This document shows positions 45,047 to 53,659 of a stretch of DNA of 64,000 nt, one piece after another. Source of the DNA: Rhizobium rosettiformans (GTDB lineage Bacteria; Pseudomonadota; Alphaproteobacteria; Rhizobiales; Rhizobiaceae); contig NZ_CP032405.1 of the NCBI RefSeq assembly GCF_016806065.1, forward strand, positions 2,260,001 to 2,324,000. The letters run 5' to 3'. Position 1 is the stretch's first letter, and each line of letters opens with the position of its first letter. Under the pieces are notes generated by a model. That model was not told the DNA's origin, searched no databases, and saw nothing but the letters and a program-made list of their open reading frames with translations. The position numbers were made by a program, and so were the translations under genes.

Positions 45047-45791
45047 GAAAAAGCACCGAGCGGGATGATCGAGGCTTGAGCTGCTCGCCGCGAACTCAAA
45101 TCGACCCGATCGGGACTGATGACGGACTGCGGGCAGGGAGGTGTCGATACGAAGGGCAACCAGCCGTCAGCCACAGGTCGGTGTGATCCGGAAAAGTGGT
45201 TCGGAAAACTGTTCCGGTTGCCCTTTGCGTCGGTCCGCTAAGTGTCTGAAAAATAACAGAAAAGAGAGGTTGGCCGGGGAACCTGGATTCTCACATGATT
45301 TCAATGACTTAGAAAAATCGCCTTTGATTTTCCTCTGTTTTCCTGCCGCGAGCGACCGTGGATACCATCTTTGTGCCCTGGGTTTGGGCCGACGTCAACA
45401 TGGCGCGAGAGCGGAATTTATTTCCGTCCATCCACACCTGTGGAAGGCGTTGAATGATTGCGCGACGGCGCTTGCGCATTTGCTGCAACCGCGTCGATCA
45501 ATTGATTGACTTGCCAGAGCAGACGGTCCTTATCTCGTCGCAAGATAACGGCGAGGGAACTCGACGTCCCTCCTTAAAGGCCAGTTTTTGAGGCATCATT
45601 CCGCCGTCGCCGAGAGCGATGTGCGGCGCTCGCCTAAAGTGGATGCTAACTCCACCACGCCCTATGGATGGTTTTCGAAGGCCCTTGCAAGTTCTGGTAG
45701 GAGAGCCCATATTCATTAAAGTGGCAGCCATTGAACGGGCACTGCTACTTTCTGGGCGGCACGCACCCTGGCCCCAATAAAGGAGGACATC
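45047..45791. other. 745-base gap with a dispersed repeat and no supported gene
   Basis: The stretch contains repeat module B (45290-45428). An open frame at 45141-45509 runs through the repeat and has no ribosome site. The last 100 bases lead to a strong AAAGGAGG before the gene at 45792. Confidence 0.5.
45290..45428 (+). repeat. Dispersed intergenic repeat, module B, copy 2
   Basis: The core at 45348-45428, beginning GCGAGCGACCGTGGATACC, matches 52784-52864 and 63787-63867 at roughly 80% identity by eye. The AT-richer 5' flank resembles only copy 3 (52730-52783). Confidence 0.7.
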
Positions 45792-46040
45792 ATGTCTTCC
45801 GACCTTCATCAGCCTATCGGCAGCTTCGATATCAGCATCATCAGAAAAGCGCTCCGGCATGCCGGGTTTCGCTATGAAGAACCCCTCTGCGAGCTCGACC
45901 GTGGCGCGGCGCGTCATGCGATGACGCTTTACCAGAAGGGCGTCCACAGATCCGGCGAATTGATTTCCGCCGTGATCCTTTGGGCAGACAAGGCCGTCCT
46001 CGCGCGGCTGAACAGCAGCAGTCGGGTTACGAGTCCATGA
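45792..46040 (+). CDS. Small protein of unknown function (82 residues)
   Basis: The start has a very strong AAAGGAGGACATC leader. The product contains RKALRHAGFRYEEPLCELDR and a basic serine-rich tail. No family is recognised. The stop overlaps the DUF1488 gene start (ATGA), so the two are coupled and this small gene is likely real. Confidence 0.7.
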   Translation: MSSDLHQPIGSFDISIIRKALRHAGFRYEEPLCELDRGAARHAMTLYQKGVHRSGELISAVILWADKAVLARLNSSSRVTSP

Positions 46041-46324
46041 CCCTCTCCTTCCCCAATCCGACCCGTGCCTATGACGAGACCCGCGGTCTCATTCGTTTCA
46101 TCGGGCATGATGGCCTCAACCAGGTTCTGTTTCTCTTGCCCGTCGCCGTGTTCGATCGCGAGGGCGCCCCCGGACGCCGGAAGGAACGCGACTATCTCCT
46201 GGCATTCGATCGCCTGCGGGAGCGCATTCTGACGACAGCGAGGAAAGCCTATCAGTCTCGGCCACGACATACGATCGAACTCGATCTCAGTGCATTCGGG
46301 TCGTCCCTCCAGTCGGCGACCTGA
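46037..46324 (+). CDS. DUF1488-family small protein
   Basis: The 95-residue protein begins MTLSFPNPTRAYDETRGLIR and contains FIGHDGLNQVLFLLPVAVF, the DUF1488 pattern, followed by a helix RLRERILTTARKAYQ. Function is unknown. It overlaps the preceding small gene by four bases. Confidence 0.78.
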   Translation: MTLSFPNPTRAYDETRGLIRFIGHDGLNQVLFLLPVAVFDREGAPGRRKERDYLLAFDRLRERILTTARKAYQSRPRHTIELDLSAFGSSLQSAT

Positions 46325-46368
46325 CGACGCCAACACAGCGCTTGGCGAACTTCGAAGAGGAACAGGTC

Positions 46369-46449
46369 ATGGTCGATCGTGAGCAATCCACTGCAGTGAC
46401 CGTCCATGACGACCGCCTTGCGCAGACACTTGGCCTTCGACCATGCTGA
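46369..46449 (+). CDS. Possible 26-residue leader peptide
   Basis: An ATG with GAAGAGGAACAGG upstream opens a 26-codon frame (MVDREQSTAVTVHDDR...). Its stop overlaps the start of the next frame at 46443. It could be a coupled small protein or a leader. Evidence is only the ribosome site and overlap. Confidence 0.35.
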   Translation: MVDREQSTAVTVHDDRLAQTLGLRPC

Positions 46450-46745
46450 AGAACGATCCTCCAGAGGGTGAGCGAGAGACGGCTGACCAGGCGCTGCTGC
46501 GTGCGCTGGTCCATCGCTCCAGCTATTCGAGCGCGGATCTCCGGGCGCAATCAAGTGGCAACTGTGCAAGGGAAATCGCGATCATCGATCGCCTTCGCAA
46601 GGGAATGGTCATGAGCGATATGCAGGCAGCCGTCTGGGAGAATGTCGTATTCAGTCACGCTGCGGCTCTGTCGCGCTGGGAAGGCGAGGGTGGAAGTCCG
46701 TGCGGTGGCGATCAGGCCGTCACGCCCGAGAAGCGAGGCATCTGA
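46443..46745 (+). CDS. Possible small protein (100 residues)
   Basis: The frame overlaps the upstream 26-codon frame (ATGCTGA) and its TGA overlaps the next ATG at 46745. The product has a helical middle (CAREIAIIDRLRKGMVMSD). No family is recognised and there is no independent ribosome site, so translation would rely on coupling. Confidence 0.4.
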   Translation: MLKNDPPEGERETADQALLRALVHRSSYSSADLRAQSSGNCAREIAIIDRLRKGMVMSDMQAAVWENVVFSHAAALSRWEGEGGSPCGGDQAVTPEKRGI

Positions 46746-46915
46746 TGGAGCCTTCGGACAAGGTGATCATACTGGCCGACATTCGCAAGAAACGGATCGC
46801 GTCTGCGACATGCCGACCGAACGTCTTCGAGATCAGGACAGGGGCCGGGAAGCGGCCCGATTGCAGTATCCATCCGTTTACAGCGCGGCCCGCTGTTCCG
46901 CCGAAGCAGGCGTGA
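46745..46915 (+). CDS. Possible small protein (56 residues)
   Basis: The start sits in TGATG with GAGG six bases upstream. The product, MEPSDKVIILADIRKKRIA at its N-terminus, is basic with two cysteines. Family unknown. It is part of the run of tiny genes before the glycosyltransferase. Confidence 0.45.
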   Translation: MEPSDKVIILADIRKKRIASATCRPNVFEIRTGAGKRPDCSIHPFTARPAVPPKQA

Positions 46916-46989
46916 TGACCGCAGAGGTCGCATCTCGATCTGATCGCTACACCGTACTCCCGTGACACCGGTCCCAAAAGGAGACTCAT

Positions 46990-47268
46990 ATGTTTACGCG
47001 AACGAAGACAAGAACCGTGCATTTCGATGCGCCCTTCACACTGACAGGACTGGAGGGTGTGCAACCGCCCGGCGACTACCAGGTGCAGGACGACGAGGAA
47101 CAGATCACCGGGATTTCCTGGCTCGCCTATCGGCGCGTGGGAACCATGATCGAAGTGTTTGCGGGGAAGAAGAAGAGCCTGGTCCAAATAGATCCGTCGG
47201 ACCTGGATACCGCTCTCGACAGGGACCGGGTCCTGTCCGGCCAACAGAGCCTGAACACAACGCACTGA
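46990..47268 (+). CDS. Small protein of unknown function (92 residues)
   Basis: The start has AAAGGAG at good spacing. The product is beta-rich at the N-terminus (RTVHFDAPFTLTGLEGVQPP, GDYQV), then ISWLAYRRVGTMIEV and an acidic LDTALDRDRVL helix. It looks like a genuine conserved rhizobial-type hypothetical; no domain name can be given. Confidence 0.65.
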   Translation: MFTRTKTRTVHFDAPFTLTGLEGVQPPGDYQVQDDEEQITGISWLAYRRVGTMIEVFAGKKKSLVQIDPSDLDTALDRDRVLSGQQSLNTTH

Positions 47269-47283
47269 AGATTGGAAAAACTC

Positions 47284-47487
47284 ATGTCGTCTCACCGTTT
47301 TACCGTCGGCCAAATGGTTCGTCTCGTGACCACGAAGGGGCTCTCGCCGGCTGCCGCTGTCACCTACACGATCGAGGCCCCCATGCCGGCCTATCGGAAC
47401 AGCCCCCAGTACCGGCTCTGGAATCCGGAGCTCCGCCAAGGGCGCGTCGCCCTGGAGCGGGATCTGGAGCCTGTCGGCTCCGCGTGA
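47284..47487 (+). CDS. Small protein of unknown function (67 residues)
   Basis: The product contains FTVGQMVRLVTTKGLSPAAA, then YTIEAPMPAYRNSPQYRLWN and RVALERDLEPV, suggestive of a small beta-barrel. ATG 47284 is preferred to the TTG twelve bases earlier. It follows the preceding small gene by 15 bases and the glycosyltransferase starts about 100 bases on. Confidence 0.65.
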   Translation: MSSHRFTVGQMVRLVTTKGLSPAAAVTYTIEAPMPAYRNSPQYRLWNPELRQGRVALERDLEPVGSA

Positions 47488-47585
47488 TTTAGATGCCGAC
47501 GCGCGTGCATCCGCCTTGCGGTCGCGCTGTGCGTCCCTGGCTTTTTTTGGCGAGACCTCGCCACCATGTTCCGGAGGGAACGCAG

Positions 47586-49865
47586 ATGAACAGACCGTCA
47601 CGTATCGCCTTCATTGGCAACTCTCTTCCGCGCAAATGCGGCATAGCAACCTTCACCGGCGATCTTTCCCAGGCGCTGGTCGACGCGGTCGAGCCCGTCC
47701 AGACGAGCATCGTCGCCGTGACGGACGCCAGGCAGATTTACGCCTATCCGAGCGACGTGATCTTCGAGATCCGTGAGGAGGAAGTCGAAGACTATGTGAC
47801 GGCCGCGCGGGTTCTGAATGAAGGCCGGTTCGATGTGGTTTCCCTGCAGCATGAATTCGGTATCTTCGGGGGGCCGGACGGCGAACACATTCTGATGCTT
47901 CTGGAAAACCTGCGTATTCCGCTCGTCACCACCTTCCATACGATCCTCGCCGAGCCGACTCCGTCTCAACACCGCGTGTTGCAGAAGGTCGCCGCCCATT
48001 CCAGCCGTGTCGTCGTCATGGCCGAGAAGGCGCGCACGCTGCTCACAGACATCTATGGCGTGGCCCCCCAGAAGATCGACGTCATTGCCCATGGCATACC
48101 CGACCGCCCCTTTCACGATCCGGACCTGGCCAAGATCGAGCGCGGTTACGCCGATCGCCCCATCATCCTGACATTTGGTCTGCTCTCTCCCAACAAGGGT
48201 ATCGAGGTGGTCATCGATGCCATGCCCGCGATCCTGAAAGAGAGCCCCGAGGCCCTGTACATCGTCCTCGGCGCCACGCACCCGACCCTCCTGCGCCAGC
48301 AGGGCGAGGCCTATCGCGACAGTCTTCGCCAGCGCACCGAGCGGCTGGGTGTCGATCATGCCGTGCAGTTTCTCAATCGCTTCGTCGATCTGCCGACGCT
48401 TCTCGACTTCATTGCCATGTGTGATGTCTACGTGACGCCCTATCTCGACGAGGCGCAGATGACGTCGGGAACGCTCTCCTACAGTTTTGGCATGGGAAGT
48501 GCTGTGGTTTCTACACCCTATTGGCACGCCTGCGATCTCTTAGGCGACGGCCGAGGCATTTTGGTTCCTTTCGGCGACGCGTCGGCCACGGGTAAGGCAA
48601 TCTCTACCTTGCTCGACGATGACGCGGCCCGGACGGCTATGCGCAAGAGGGCCTACGAGGCTGGCCGCGCGATGATCTGGTCGCATGTCGCCACGCTCTA
48701 CCTCGACAGCATGGCGAAGGCGCGAACGGCCTTTCGGCCAAAGCTCGTCAGCGACCTCGTATCCTTGCGGATCAAACGCCCACCGCAGCAGACGGCTTTG
48801 AGGCTCGGCCATTTTCACGCGATGTGCGACGACACGGGAATTACGCAGCACGCGGTCTTCTCCGTGCCGGACAGGTCGCATGGCTACTGCGTCGATGACA
48901 ATGCGCGAGCTTTGCTTTTATCCTCACTCCTCTCGGCCATCGGCGAAACGGGCATCGCGGACCGCATGACTGCCTCCTTCGCAGCCTTCGTCGAACACGC
49001 CTGGAACCCGGACACCGGTCGCTTCAGAAATTTCATGAGCTACGACCGCCGCTGGCTGGAAGATGAAGGCTCAGAAGATAGTCATGGGCGAACCCTCTGG
49101 GCGCTCGGAGCCTGCGCCCTGTCCGATACCGACGCGCCGCGCCGCCGATGGGCGAGTGCCCTTTTCGCCCGGGCGATGTCCGTCACACTCGACTTCCGTT
49201 CACCTCGCGCCTGGGCCTTCACGCTTCTCGGCCTCAACGATTATTGCGCGGCCAATCCCAACGATTCTCGCGCGCGCATGCTGCGCATACGGCTCGCTGA
49301 AAATCTCATGGACCTGGAGCGTCGTGTGTCGACGGGCGGGCGCCGTTGGTTCGAGCAGGGACTTTCCTATGAAAACGCCCGGCTGAGCCAAGCCTTGATA
49401 ACAACGGGCCTGTCGACCAACGTGCCGGCTTTCGTCGAGATGGGTGTTGCGACGCTTGAATGGCTTATGACCCAGCAGACGGGCGAGAAAGGCTATTTCC
49501 GTCCCGTCGGCACCGATGGCTTCTTTGAGGTCGGACAGGCGCCCAAGCTCTTCGACCAACAGCCGGTCGAGGCGACGGCCACCGTGGCCGCCTGTCTTGC
49601 TGCCTATGAGGCGACCTCGGACAAAAGCTGGATTGAGGCTGCTAACAGGGCCTTCGACTGGTTCACCGGCAGCAATGACCACGGCGTCTCGCTGGTCGAC
49701 CCGGAAACCGGCAGTTGCCGCGACGGCCTTCATGTGGATCGGCCCAACGAGAACCGTGGCGCCGAATCCGTGCTCTGTTACCTGATCTCCTGTGTCGAAC
49801 TCGGGCGTGCCAACCAGATGCTGCGCCCGATACTTCCAAGGGTCGGCGTCAGGCAGTTGTCATGA
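47586..49865 (+). CDS. GT4 glycosyltransferase fused to a C-terminal alpha/alpha-toroid domain
   Basis: The 759-residue protein has a GT-B fold family 4 glycosyltransferase (about residues 1-395): IAFIGNSLPRKCGIATFTGD, HGIPDRPF, ILTFGLLSPNKGIEVVIDAM and YVTPYLDEAQMTSGTLSYSF. A helical toroid-like domain follows (about 410-759; SHGYCVDDNARALLLSSLL, FRNFMSYDRRWLE, HVDRPNENRGAES). The start at 47586 follows GGAGGGA. The stop overlaps the GH130 gene. The domain pairing suggests making and trimming or gauging of an oligosaccharide; substrate is not evident, though GH130 and AGE neighbours point to mannose chemistry. Confidence 0.85.
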   Translation: MNRPSRIAFIGNSLPRKCGIATFTGDLSQALVDAVEPVQTSIVAVTDARQIYAYPSDVIFEIREEEVEDYVTAARVLNEGRFDVVSLQHEFGIFGGPDGEHILMLLENLRIPLVTTFHTILAEPTPSQHRVLQKVAAHSSRVVVMAEKARTLLTDIYGVAPQKIDVIAHGIPDRPFHDPDLAKIERGYADRPIILTFGLLSPNKGIEVVIDAMPAILKESPEALYIVLGATHPTLLRQQGEAYRDSLRQRTERLGVDHAVQFLNRFVDLPTLLDFIAMCDVYVTPYLDEAQMTSGTLSYSFGMGSAVVSTPYWHACDLLGDGRGILVPFGDASATGKAISTLLDDDAARTAMRKRAYEAGRAMIWSHVATLYLDSMAKARTAFRPKLVSDLVSLRIKRPPQQTALRLGHFHAMCDDTGITQHAVFSVPDRSHGYCVDDNARALLLSSLLSAIGETGIADRMTASFAAFVEHAWNPDTGRFRNFMSYDRRWLEDEGSEDSHGRTLWALGACALSDTDAPRRRWASALFARAMSVTLDFRSPRAWAFTLLGLNDYCAANPNDSRARMLRIRLAENLMDLERRVSTGGRRWFEQGLSYENARLSQALITTGLSTNVPAFVEMGVATLEWLMTQQTGEKGYFRPVGTDGFFEVGQAPKLFDQQPVEATATVAACLAAYEATSDKSWIEAANRAFDWFTGSNDHGVSLVDPETGSCRDGLHVDRPNENRGAESVLCYLISCVELGRANQMLRPILPRVGVRQLS

Positions 49866-51217
49866 GCCGCTCCACCCACAGCAAAAACTCCGAAAGACCA
49901 ACGTTGACCCAGTCCAGCCTCCTCAACCGGCAGGCCCTCTATCTGAAGCCGGATCCGACACGGGTCATCGTGCGCCCGTTCAAGCCATCGACCGAACCTC
50001 GGCATCTCAATCCGCGCGACAAGACAAGGGCGAATGAAATCGTCGATCGCGTTCTGTCGCTCGACCCGACCTCGACCGCCAATCAGTTGCGCGACATCCT
50101 CGCCAATTTCGATGGCCGGCATCGCAACCTGTTGCGACAGTTCGAGGCGCGGGCGGATGCGATGGAGGATGCCTTTATCCACCATCAACAGTTCAGCCAG
50201 CAACAGAGGCAGTTGGTCGGGGCCTATTTCATGAACGAATATTCGTTCGAGTCCGCCGCCCTGTTCAATCCGAGCATCGTGCCGCATCCCGACCAGTCCG
50301 ACATTGCCGAGGGAAGCCGCCGGGTGATCCTCAGTTTGAGGGCCGTAGGCGAAGGACATATCTCCTCGCTGACCTTCCGCTCCGGAGTGATCGACCCGGA
50401 GGGGGCCGTCACCATCGATGCGCCGACGCAAATGGCGGTGTTGCCCCACATTCATGCGAGCGACGGTCTGGCGCCCGCCGGCTGTATCGGGATTAGTTTC
50501 AAAAGCGAAAGCGATCTCAGCGAGCGGGTCATATTCCCGGTGACCGAGGCTCAAGCGAACGGCATAGAAGATGCCCGCTTCGTCGCCTTCGAAGACGATG
50601 GCAAAACGATCTACTTCGCCACCTACACCGCTTATAGCGGTTCTTCGATCCGCTCCGAGCTTCTGGAGACCACAGACTTCCTGAACTTAACCCTGACGCC
50701 GCTGCGGGGACCTGCCGCCCGCAACAAGGGCATGGCGCTCTTTCCCCGTCGCATCGACGGTCGCTATGCGATGATCGCCCGGCAGGACAGTGAAAACCTC
50801 TTTCTGCTTTATTCCGACGACCTGCATCAATGGGATGAGGGACGTCTCCTGATGAAGCCGGAATTCGCCTGGCAGTTTGTCCAGATCGGCAATTGTGGCT
50901 CCCCTGTAGAGATCGACGAGGGATGGCTCTTGTTCACCCACGGGGTGGGACCGATGCGGCGCTATGCGATTGGGGTGACCCTGCTCGACAAGCATGACCC
51001 GAGCATCATCTTGTCGCGCACGGTCGAACCGCTGCTGCAGCCCGAACCGACGGAGCGCGAGGGTTATGTGCCGAACGTCGTCTATTCTTGCGGTGCTATG
51101 CGGCATGGCGATCTGATCGCGCTGCCTTATGCGGTCTCGGACACCTATTCCAACTTCACCACCGTGAAGATCAGCAGGCTTCTGGAGACGATGCATCCCA
51201 CCGGGACAGCCTTGTGA
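49862..51217 (+). CDS. GH130-family glycoside phosphorylase/hydrolase
   Basis: The 451-residue protein has a helical N-terminal part (about 45-130) and a five-bladed propeller typical of GH130. The catalytic acid is expected at D237 in NGIEDARFVAF; other GH130-like segments are NEYSFESAALFNPSIV, RNKGMALFPRRIDG and GNCGSPVEIDEGWLLFTHGV. GH130 enzymes phosphorolyse or hydrolyse beta-mannosides. It overlaps the GT4 gene (ATGA), so both are made together. Exact linkage cannot be deduced. Confidence 0.85.
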   Translation: MSRSTHSKNSERPTLTQSSLLNRQALYLKPDPTRVIVRPFKPSTEPRHLNPRDKTRANEIVDRVLSLDPTSTANQLRDILANFDGRHRNLLRQFEARADAMEDAFIHHQQFSQQQRQLVGAYFMNEYSFESAALFNPSIVPHPDQSDIAEGSRRVILSLRAVGEGHISSLTFRSGVIDPEGAVTIDAPTQMAVLPHIHASDGLAPAGCIGISFKSESDLSERVIFPVTEAQANGIEDARFVAFEDDGKTIYFATYTAYSGSSIRSELLETTDFLNLTLTPLRGPAARNKGMALFPRRIDGRYAMIARQDSENLFLLYSDDLHQWDEGRLLMKPEFAWQFVQIGNCGSPVEIDEGWLLFTHGVGPMRRYAIGVTLLDKHDPSIILSRTVEPLLQPEPTEREGYVPNVVYSCGAMRHGDLIALPYAVSDTYSNFTTVKISRLLETMHPTGTAL

Positions 51218-51230
51218 ATGCGGAGGGCAG

Positions 51231-52421
51231 GTGTGGCGCCGCATCAGGCGATCGGCCATGAGCGTCCAGCAACTGAAACGCGTCTTCCTCGATGACATTC
51301 TGCCCACCTGGAGCAGATCCGGCTTCGATGAGACCTGCGGCCAATTCGTCGAATATCTGGAGCTGGATGGATCGCCTCAGAAGGGGGGTGACGTTCGGAC
51401 CCGGACGGTAGCCCGCCAGATCTATGTTCATGCCCATGCGGCCCATCTCGGCGTTGCCCCTTCAGCTTCGCTCGACTTAGCTGAACGGGCATTCGCCAAC
51501 CTGCACCGCGTCGCCTGGGTCGGCGGGAAGCGCGGTGGATATGTGAGAACCTTCAACCGCCACACCGAAATCATCACGGATCCCGTTCGCGACCTCTACG
51601 ACAATGCCTGCGTGCTACTCGCACTCTCCTGGCTGCTGACGGCGACCGGCAAGAATGTCTACAGACACCAGGTCGACCAGACGATCCTGGCGGTTGACCG
51701 GACCCTGACGGATCCCTTTGGCGGTTGGGCCGAAGACAGCGACGGCACGCTGCCTCGCCGCCAGAACCCGCATATGCATTACCTCGAAGCGACACTGGCC
51801 TTGTGCGAGAACAACCGGACCTCCAGTCATATGAGGTCGGAAAGCAACGCCTTCGCACTCTTGCGCTCCCATTTTCTAGTCGGACCGAATGGGCCGCTAC
51901 ACGAATTCTTCGGCCCCGAATGGGAGCTTGCCGACCGATACGGATCCGATCGGCTGGAGCCAGGCCACATGTGCGAGTGGGTCTGGTTGACGACTCGTCA
52001 CGATATGCTCGCTCACAGCGATAACACAAAGATATGTATGGACCTGTTTTACACAGCATTAGCGGTTGGGCGCACGGAAGGATCGCTCTTTTTGGTCGAC
52101 GCCGTTTCGGCAAGCAAGCCCATCAGCCCGTCAAGGCGGTTGTGGCCGCAAGTGGAGATGCTAAAGGCTTTCTTAGCGCTCCATAAGCGACTGGGCGTTC
52201 CGCGCTATTGCACAGAGGCAGACGACGTAGCCTCTGCAATCATTGCTTCATACATGACGGGCGTGCCACAAGGCTGCTGGCACGACCGTCTGGACATGAA
52301 CGACACTCCAATGGGTAGCACGATCCCGGCCAGCTCCCTTTATCACCTCTGGACGGCTGTCGGAGATCAAGTCGAGGGTGTCAAACCAATCGGCTCTATA
52401 CAGGAAGCTGAAAGCCGTTAA
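51231..52421 (+). CDS. AGE-family sugar epimerase/isomerase
   Basis: The 396-residue (alpha/alpha)6-barrel protein shows AGE motifs: RTVARQIYVHAHAAHLG (about 57-73), NPHMHYLEATLAL, LEPGHMCEWVWLTTRHD and a C-terminal SSLYHLWTAV. Members are N-acylglucosamine 2-epimerases, mannose isomerases or cellobiose 2-epimerases. GTG 51231 sits close after GGAGGG; ATG 51258 is the alternative. It follows GH130 by 13 bases, so a product such as mannose could be isomerised here. Confidence 0.83.
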   Translation: MWRRIRRSAMSVQQLKRVFLDDILPTWSRSGFDETCGQFVEYLELDGSPQKGGDVRTRTVARQIYVHAHAAHLGVAPSASLDLAERAFANLHRVAWVGGKRGGYVRTFNRHTEIITDPVRDLYDNACVLLALSWLLTATGKNVYRHQVDQTILAVDRTLTDPFGGWAEDSDGTLPRRQNPHMHYLEATLALCENNRTSSHMRSESNAFALLRSHFLVGPNGPLHEFFGPEWELADRYGSDRLEPGHMCEWVWLTTRHDMLAHSDNTKICMDLFYTALAVGRTEGSLFLVDAVSASKPISPSRRLWPQVEMLKAFLALHKRLGVPRYCTEADDVASAIIASYMTGVPQGCWHDRLDMNDTPMGSTIPASSLYHLWTAVGDQVEGVKPIGSIQEAESR

Positions 52422-52561
52422 GTATTCGCGCGGGTTAGCAACTGCAATCGATCGCTAGTGACTAAGTGCGACGTTAGTAGCAGCAGCGGCAAGGACCGAT
52501 GACACTGAGTTTCGAGGTATCAGCAGATGGTTCATGCGGCACCATCGCGGAAATTAGGTGT

Positions 52562-52864
52562 GGGTCCCCAGTCAGTTTTGCGAGACCCGCTCAAGCACGA
52601 ACGGACCAGACATCAGCAGCCACAATTGCTCAAGGTGTTGAGAAGGCGTCGTTTTCTCTGTGAGAAACAGTCGCTGATTTGAGCGGAAAAACAACCTACA
52701 ACGGCCTGCCTGAAAAACTTTGATTCCGACATAATTTTAAAGGCTTAGCGGAACAGCCTTGAAGCTCCCTTGGTTTTCCCCTCGCGAGCGACCGTGGATG
52801 CCACTTTCGTGCCCTGGCTTTGGGCATCAGTCAACAAGACGGCCGAGCGGCAATAATTTCCGTT
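52562..52864 (+). repeat. Dispersed intergenic repeat, modules A and B, copy 3 (most complete)
   Basis: Module A (52562-52680, GGGTCCCCAGTCAG... to CTGATTT) is followed by about 100 bases of AT-richer sequence and module B (core 52784-52864). It lies between the AGE gene and the katE remnant. The whole 52422-52937 stretch has no supported gene. Confidence 0.75.
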
Positions 52865-52937
52865 TTCAGGCAAAAGCTTACGCTATCGCGGTCACCGCGG
52901 GGATGGCCGCTTCCCGCCTTCATGTCAGTCGTGCAGC

Positions 52938-53156
52938 CATTTCGTCGCCGATGCCTTTCAGCATTGCAAGTTCATCGGCTACGACCAGTCGGCCATGGCG
53001 CTTCTGGAAAAAGCAGGCATTGCGGATGCGCTCGATGAGGGCGTGATTGCCTTGCCTGGAGACGGTCTTGCTGCGTTCGTATCATCCCTTCGCAAGCTCA
53101 GGGTCTGGGGACGAGAGCCGTCCGTGAAACTGGGCAAGGCTTCCGTACCGAAGTAA
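52938..53156 (+). pseudogene. katE 3' remnant (last 73 codons)
   Basis: The frame reads [20 protein letters not shown] and ends in [17 protein letters not shown] with a stop. This matches the end of the catalase at 26564-28708. The final about 70 bases and the following spacer are nearly identical to the 28.6-28.8 kb copy, while the 5' part is clearly diverged. No haem domain remains. Confidence 0.85.
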
Positions 53157-53163
53157 CAGGTTA

Positions 53164-53183
53164 GGCCCCCAGTTGAGGGGGCC
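53164..53183. terminator. GC-rich hairpin between the katE remnant and the receiver gene
   Basis: GGCCCCC and GGGGGCC flank a six-base loop, the counterpart of 28716-28736. It could end the receiver transcript from the minus strand. No U-tract. Confidence 0.5.
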
Positions 53184-53199
53184 AGCCATCATCTCTGCT

Positions 53200-53592
53200 T
53201 CAGAGCGACCGGGCCTTCGGGTCGTCGCTCGCAAGCAGGCGCGCCATCGCTTCGGTGATGGTGAGGTCGTCATAGGGCTTGGGGAAGAAGCGGCTTCCGA
53301 CCGGCAGCATGCTTTCTTCGACGATGGCTGCACCGGAGGCGACAATCAGTTTCAAGGGCGGCCAACGATCGCGGATGTAGTGGGACAGTTTGATACCGTC
53401 CATCGTCCCTGGCATCTGGACATCGGTGAATACGAGATCGATGTCGTCCCGTCCTTCGAGAATGCGGATCGCCTCGTCGGCGTCGCCAGCCTCCAGCGCT
53501 TCGTAACCCGCCGACAAGACGAGATCGACTGCACTCATGCGGATTATCGCACTGTCTTCCACGATCAGGACGACGGGTTTGCCGTTCTTCAT
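53200..53592 (-). CDS. Single-domain response regulator (receiver)
   Basis: The 130-residue protein is a receiver only: LIVEDSAIIRMSAVDLV at the acidic pocket, phospho-acceptor in LVFTDVQMPGTMDG, and the lysine in FFPKPYDDLTI. There is no output domain, so it works as a phosphate shuttle or protein-binding switch. It follows the HisKA_2 kinase gene (53660-54715) on the same strand by 67 bases. A 3' fragment of a near-identical gene is at 28753-28835. Confidence 0.9.
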   Translation of the reverse strand: MKNGKPVVLIVEDSAIIRMSAVDLVLSAGYEALEAGDADEAIRILEGRDDIDLVFTDVQMPGTMDGIKLSHYIRDRWPPLKLIVASGAAIVEESMLPVGSRFFPKPYDDLTITEAMARLLASDDPKARSL

Positions 53593-53659
53593 TGTTCACT
53601 CGCTGTATGAGAATGGCTGCAGTTCTGCAGCCTTGGGCGCCTCAGGAACCGATCTGTCC

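Noticed and set aside
45141..45509. Plus-strand open frame of 122 codons in the gap after hipB
   Set aside because: It runs through the dispersed repeat B and has no ribosome site or homology pattern; the other repeat copies carry stops in matching frames.
47548..47561. GGCGAG-AC-CTCGCC hairpin next to a T-run before the GT4 gene
   Set aside because: The T-run precedes the hairpin on the plus strand and becomes A's on the minus strand, so it is not a terminator in either direction.
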